The notes under the pieces are model-generated. The model made no database searches, was not told the DNA's origin, and saw only the letters and a program-made list of their open reading frames with translations. A DNA stretch of 47,533 nt from Rhizobium leguminosarum (lineage in GTDB: Bacteria > Pseudomonadota > Alphaproteobacteria > Rhizobiales > Rhizobiaceae): assembly GCF_001652265.1 (NCBI RefSeq), contig NZ_LWBS01000425.1, forward strand, positions 1-47,533. Direction: 5' to 3'. Shown piece after piece: positions 43,973 through 47,533 of this stretch. The position numbers and the translations under genes are program-made. The stretch's first letter is position 1. Each line of letters begins with the position of its first letter.

Positions 43973-44374
43973 ACGGACCGCGCCTTCAAACTCGTTCGCC
44001 GTGCCGGCTTCCTTGAGGTATTCAAGAGCCTTCTTGGCAGCGCTGACCAGCGCGCCGAATGCTTCCGGCTCGTGGATCGCCATGTCGGAGAGAACCTTGC
44101 GATCGACTTCGATGCCAGCCTTGTTCAGGCCGTCGATGAAGCGGCCGTAGGTCAGGCCGAATTCACGCACAGCGGCGTTGATGCGCTGGATCCAAAGCGC
44201 ACGGAAGTTGCGCTTGTTGACCTTGCGGTCGCGGTAGGCGTACTGCTTCGAACGATCGACAGCAGCCTTGGCGGTACGGATGGTGTTCTTGCGGCGGCCG
44301 TAAAAGCCCTTTGCTGCCTTCAGAACCTTCTTGTGCTTGGCGTGAGAGGTGACGCCTCTTTTTACACGTGCCAT
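43970..44374 (-). CDS. rplT: 50S ribosomal protein L20
   Basis: 134 aa. Typical L20: [71 protein letters not shown]. Required for early 50S assembly. AAGGAGAT precedes ATG 44374. 38 bases downstream of rpmI, in the same operon. The C-terminal tail ([16 protein letters not shown]) is typical of alphaproteobacterial length. Confidence 0.98.
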   Translation of the reverse strand: MARVKRGVTSHAKHKKVLKAAKGFYGRRKNTIRTAKAAVDRSKQYAYRDRKVNKRNFRALWIQRINAAVREFGLTYGRFIDGLNKAGIEVDRKVLSDMAIHEPEAFGALVSAAKKALEYLKEAGTANEFEGAVR

Positions 44375-44412
44375 GTCATGATCTCCTTAAATCTAGCGTT
44401 CGCGGACGAGTC

Positions 44413-44616
44413 TCAGAGACCGTTCGGCAGGTAATTCTTGATAACCTTGCGGCCATCCGGTTCTGCGAGAACCATGGTGCCACGTGCATCGCGAATGAAC
44501 TTGTTGGTACGCTTGATCATGCCATGGCGCTTGCCGGCAATGGCAGCCTTGACCTTGCCGGTCGCGGTGATCTTGAACCGCTTCTTGGCAGAGGATTTCG
44601 TCTTCATCTTGGGCAT
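44413..44616 (-). CDS. rpmI: 50S ribosomal protein L35
   Basis: 67 aa: [43 protein letters not shown] 44616 has AGGAG upstream; the longer frame to 44769 is not part of the protein. Normal length for L35. Confidence 0.97.
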   Translation of the reverse strand: MPKMKTKSSAKKRFKITATGKVKAAIAGKRHGMIKRTNKFIRDARGTMVLAEPDGRKVIKNYLPNGL

Positions 44617-44896
44617 TTTGCTACTCCTTCTGTCCTCCCTGCGCGCTTTATCAAAAAAGCCCTTCTCGCGAAGTCCGGTTCTCCGGCCGTCGCAACAAGG
44701 TGCGGGAGCGTTTGTTGTTGATCTGCGGCATCGGCGACGAACCGTTCCGCAAGCATTCGAAACTGCCACGGCATGCCCTGCCGGTCAGTTCGGACGCGCG
44801 CTTATAACCGCAGCGTCATGAAAGTGCAACGGGGCCGCGGAGGAATCTTCGCGCGTCCAATAATACCCCGGCCCAAAGCAGAATGGCAGAAAGCAC

Positions 44897-44918
44897 AAAA
44901 GCCGCCCTTGCGGACGGC
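44897..44918 (-). terminator. terminator after infC
   Basis: On the minus strand GCCGTCC, GCAA loop, GGGCGGC (one mismatch), followed by TTTTG. Starts about 25 bases after the infC stop, so rpmI-rplT may have their own promoter in 44617-44890 or depend on read-through. Confidence 0.6.
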
Positions 44919-44942
44919 CTTGGGCGAAAAACTGCCTGGCGC

Positions 44943-45479
44943 TTACTTCGGCGCCAGCACCATCATCATCTGGCGGCCTTCGAGCTTGGGTTCGGCTTCG
45001 ACCTTGGCGAACTCGATCGTATCGGCCTTGACCTGCTGCAGAAGCTTCATGCCGAGTTCCTGGTGGGCCATTTCACGGCCGCGGAACTTCAGCGTCACCT
45101 TGACCTTGTCGCCTTCGTCGAAGAAGCGACCCATCGCCTTCATCTTCACTTCATAATCATGGGTGTCGATGTTCGGGCGCATCTTGATTTCTTTGACTTC
45201 GACGATCTTCTGCTTCTTGCGCGCCTCGGCAGCCTTCTTCTGGTTGGCATATTTCAGCTTGCCCAGATCGAGGATCTTGCACACAGGCGGTTCGACATTG
45301 GGGGAAATTTCGACGAGATCGAGGCCGGCTTCTTCCGCCATTCTCAAGGCCTGGTCGGTAGGCACGACGCCCATATTCTCTCCGTCAGCCCCGATCAGCT
45401 GAACTTTGGGAATGCGGATTTCACGGTTCGAGCGCGGTCCGTCCTTCACGGGCGCGTCGGTTTTAAAAGGTCTGCGAAT
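44943..45479 (-). CDS. infC: translation initiation factor IF-3, ATT start
   Basis: 178 aa. IF3 N-domain [57 protein letters not shown], linker, then C-domain ([44 protein letters not shown]). No ATG, GTG or TTG lies near the expected start (residues [13 protein letters not shown]). An ATT at 45477-45479 has GAGGAG nine bases upstream and gives the normal family length. A non-AUG start is the classic basis of infC autoregulation in E. coli. A longer frame to 45530 has no family resemblance. Confidence 0.95.
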   Translation of the reverse strand: MRRPFKTDAPVKDGPRSNREIRIPKVQLIGADGENMGVVPTDQALRMAEEAGLDLVEISPNVEPPVCKILDLGKLKYANQKKAAEARKKQKIVEVKEIKMRPNIDTHDYEVKMKAMGRFFDEGDKVKVTLKFRGREMAHQELGMKLLQQVKADTIEFAKVEAEPKLEGRQMMMVLAPK

Positions 45480-45657
45480 GGTCGTATTCTCCTCGCGTTG
45501 TTTCGGAACGTTGCAGCATCGCGCTCCCAATCAGGGGTGCACAAACGTGTCGCGTCATCGCTGCAACGGAGTCAATATCATCCTTTAGCGGAAAAATCAC
45601 CCGCTGTCAGCCTGCCAAGAATCTGTTTTATAGGCCAAAACAACAGGAGTTTCGCCG

Positions 45658-46497
45658 ATGTCCGATCAGTTGTCCAATGCCCAGCCGCAATTCCTGACGG
45701 TCGGCGAGGGCGAGGCGGCGCGTGAGATCGCCATGCTCGTCCGCCCGGCGCAGGCGGGCAACGGCGCACCGGCGCTCGTCTGGCTGTCCGGCTACCGCTC
45801 CGACATGAGCGGCACCAAGGCGGTGGAACTCGACGGGCTGGCGGCGGAGCTTGGGCTCGCCTGCATCCGTCTCGACTATTCCGGCCACGGGCTTTCCGGC
45901 GGCAGCTTCGGCGACGGCACGATCTCGCGTTGGCTGGAGGAGGCGCTTGCCGTCATCCGCCATGTCGCGCCCGATCGCGTGATCCTCGTCGGCTCGTCGA
46001 TGGGCGGCTGGATCGCGCTCAGGCTGGCGCAGGAGCTTGCGCGGCAGGGCGGCGTGACGCTCGAAGGCCCAAAGCTCGAAGGGATGGTGCTGATCGCACC
46101 CGCCCCCGATTTCACCTCGGAGCTGATCGAGCCGAACCTCAAGGCGAAAGAGCGCAAATCGCTGGCCGAGCGTGGCTATTTCGAAGAGCGTTCGCAATAC
46201 AGCCCGGAACCGAACATTTATACGCGGGCGCTGATCGAGGACGGCCGAAAGAACCGGGTGCTCGACGGCATCATCGAAACCGGCTGCCCAGTGCACATTC
46301 TCCAAGGCATGAAAGACGCCGACGTGCCGCATGCGCATGCGATGAAACTGGTCGAACATCTTCCCGCCGACGACGTGGTGCTGACCTTCATCCGCGACGG
46401 CGACCACCGCCTTTCCCGCCCCGGCGATATCGCGCTTCTCTTGAGTGCCGTCAAAGGCATCATCCGTTCATCAACAAATAGGCAGATGCCCACTTGA
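45658..46497 (+). CDS. alpha/beta hydrolase
   Basis: 279 aa serine hydrolase. Oxyanion region ALVWLSGYRSDMSGTKAVELDG, nucleophile elbow GSSMGGW near residue 120, acidic residue in LQGMKDADVP and His in DGDHRLSRPGD. CAGGAG precedes ATG 45658. Divergent from infC. Resembles palmitoyl-protein-thioesterase/ABHD10-like bacterial hydrolases; no substrate known. Confidence 0.88.
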   Translation: MSDQLSNAQPQFLTVGEGEAAREIAMLVRPAQAGNGAPALVWLSGYRSDMSGTKAVELDGLAAELGLACIRLDYSGHGLSGGSFGDGTISRWLEEALAVIRHVAPDRVILVGSSMGGWIALRLAQELARQGGVTLEGPKLEGMVLIAPAPDFTSELIEPNLKAKERKSLAERGYFEERSQYSPEPNIYTRALIEDGRKNRVLDGIIETGCPVHILQGMKDADVPHAHAMKLVEHLPADDVVLTFIRDGDHRLSRPGDIALLLSAVKGIIRSSTNRQMPT

Positions 46498-46662
46498 ACG
46501 GCAGAGGCGGATAAATTCGCCTGATGCAGGTCCCCCAACCCGTTGCATTTTAACCATATCGGCGGGTGGTAAGGTCCTCCCAAGAAGTAACGATTGACTC
46601 TTTCCGGCCCTCTCCATTAACACTTTGTTAATAAATAAGGGCGATGCAAGGAAAGAGCGGGC

Positions 46663-47262
46663 GTGCGGATCAAGGGTATCTTTGTGGCCATGATGGCCAT
46701 GTTTGCGATGGCGACGGCCGCCATACCAGCCCCCAGCAGAAATGCTTCCATGGTGACAGGCAATGCCACCTCACAGCCGATCGGCCACTATGATTTCTGT
46801 CAGATTCACCGCATTGAATGCGGCGCAAACCGCAACGCCGGCCCCGTTGCCATGACCCCGGGGAAGTGGTCGCTCGTGCGTTCGATCAACGCCACGGTCA
46901 ACCGCACAATCACGCCGATGACCGACAAGGAAATCTACGGCAAGGATGAGGTCTGGGCCTATCCGACCACTGCCGGCGACTGCGAGGATTTCGCGCTGCT
47001 GAAGCGCCGCATGCTGATCCAGCGCGGCTTTTCGGCTGCCGACCTGCTGATGACTGTCGTGCGCAAGCCGGACGGCGAAGGCCATGCCGTGCTGACGCTG
47101 CGCACCGCCGAGGGTGATTTCGTGCTCGACAACCTCGCCGCCGACGTCAAGCCGTGGTTCGGGACGCCCTATTCCTTCGTCAAGCGCCAGTCGAGCAACA
47201 ATGCCGGCCGCTGGGTCACCATCGAAAACGACCGCGACGTCCTGGTCGGCGCGCTGCGGTAA
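46663..47262 (+). CDS. secreted transglutaminase-like cysteine peptidase (BTLCP)
   Basis: 199 aa with an N-terminal signal peptide (VRIKGIFVAMMAMFAMATAA, probable GTG start with GGAAAGAG upstream). Catalytic Cys in the motif TTAGDCEDFALLKRRML, His in GEGHAVLTLRT and Asp in FVLDNLAA. This is the bacterial transglutaminase-like cysteine proteinase (DUF920) family, often periplasmic and linked to LapD-like or type I secretion systems elsewhere; no such partner is seen here. Confidence 0.9.
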   Translation: MRIKGIFVAMMAMFAMATAAIPAPSRNASMVTGNATSQPIGHYDFCQIHRIECGANRNAGPVAMTPGKWSLVRSINATVNRTITPMTDKEIYGKDEVWAYPTTAGDCEDFALLKRRMLIQRGFSAADLLMTVVRKPDGEGHAVLTLRTAEGDFVLDNLAADVKPWFGTPYSFVKRQSSNNAGRWVTIENDRDVLVGALR

Positions 47263-47283
47263 GGGTTGCAATAGAGAATGTGG

Positions 47284-47316
47284 AAAGGCCGGCGGTTTGC
47301 CGGCCTTTTTGTTTTG
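47284..47316 (+). terminator. intrinsic terminator after BTLCP gene
   Basis: AAAGGCCGGC, five-base loop GGTTT, GCCGGCCTTT, then TTGTTTTGTT. A perfect 10-bp stem with a U-rich tail. Confidence 0.85.
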
Positions 47317-47436
47317 TTAACAAACCTGGCTCTCCACGCGGCGTCATCCTCTTCCGGGTGCCACTACTGTCCGGTTGGCGCCGATGACTGCCCCTCACCC
47401 TAACCCTCATATGCGCTAGGTTAAGCGGGCGAGGAG

Positions 47437-47533
47437 ATGATCGCATTGTTTTCGGCGTCGTCGCGGCGGCTCGCAGAGATGGCGACGACTTCGCGTGACG
47501 AGATTACAGACGGCCTGCCACAGAAGTGGTCCG
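47437..47533 (+). CDS. possible start of a gene cut by the window edge
   Basis: ATG 47437 directly follows GAGGAG and the frame is open to the end (MIALFSASSRRLAEMATTS...). It may be a partial gene, or chance; the RBS has no spacing. Nothing else is seen after 47317. Confidence 0.2.
   Translation, partial: MIALFSASSRRLAEMATTSRDEITDGLPQKWS

Overview
The window looks like a piece of the main chromosome of a fast-growing Rhizobium (R. leguminosarum / R. etli clade or a close relative). This rests on high GC, rhizobial-type translation genes (infC, rpmI, rplT, pheS, pheT), xseA, an Agrobacterium Atu4866-type small secreted protein, a rhizobial transglutaminase-like cysteine peptidase, and several families of short palindromic intergenic repeats typical of Rhizobiaceae. 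The genus is inferred from gene content and repeat style, not from a search. I see no rRNA, tRNA, CRISPR array, transposase or phage gene.

Region 1 (1 to about 20,050) is accessory in character. Small oxidoreductases, hydrolases and acetyltransferases are interleaved with seven regulators: an ECF sigma factor with a C-terminal NTF2-like domain, one TetR, two AraC and three LysR proteins. It also holds broken or eroded genes: an alpha/beta hydrolase without a usable start, a dihydrofolate-reductase-family remnant (14593-14789), an orphan MazE/AbrB-type antitoxin followed by a stub of its toxin (16777-16854), and an SDR gene with a one-base frameshift in a G run (19517-19520). One large SNF2/SWIM helicase (12023-14506) sits alone among them. 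Several genes form divergent regulator/target pairs with palindromic operator candidates.

Region 2 (about 20,100 to 29,400) is mostly intact housekeeping or stress metabolism: an O6-alkylguanine-DNA alkyltransferase, a succinylglutamate desuccinylase/aspartoacylase family protein, an ArsC/Spx-like protein, a YbaK-type deacylase, a MarR/glutathione S-transferase divergent pair, an M29 aminopeptidase, an EamA exporter/MarR divergent pair with a perfect 20-bp palindrome, and xseA followed by a quinone-reductase-like flavoprotein.

Region 3 (29,700 to 33,500) holds a likely lipid-linked glycosylation module: a large multi-spanning GT-C-like protein divergent from an overlapping pair made of a polyprenyl-phosphate glycosyltransferase and a GtrA-type membrane protein. 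Region 4 (33,500 to 40,150) has a Gfo/Idh/MocA oxidoreductase, two aldo/keto reductases, a GNAT enzyme bracketed by two direct copies of a double-hairpin repeat, an M15-like protein, a DUF892 ferritin-like protein, a LysR regulator and an NTF2-like protein.

Region 5 (40,200 to 45,480) is the translation block infC - rpmI - rplT - pheS - pheT on the minus strand. infC appears to use the rare ATT start codon. It is followed on the plus strand by an alpha/beta hydrolase and a secreted transglutaminase-like peptidase.

The most interesting non-coding signal is a set of five dispersed palindromic elements (4863-4907, 20062-20105, 23104-23153, 30011-30055, 38617-38666). Their arms differ but they share a core of A-rich stem, a loop ending in GCGG, and T-rich stem. 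A second is the direct-repeat pair around the GNAT gene, where the downstream repeat supplies the ends of both convergent coding sequences.
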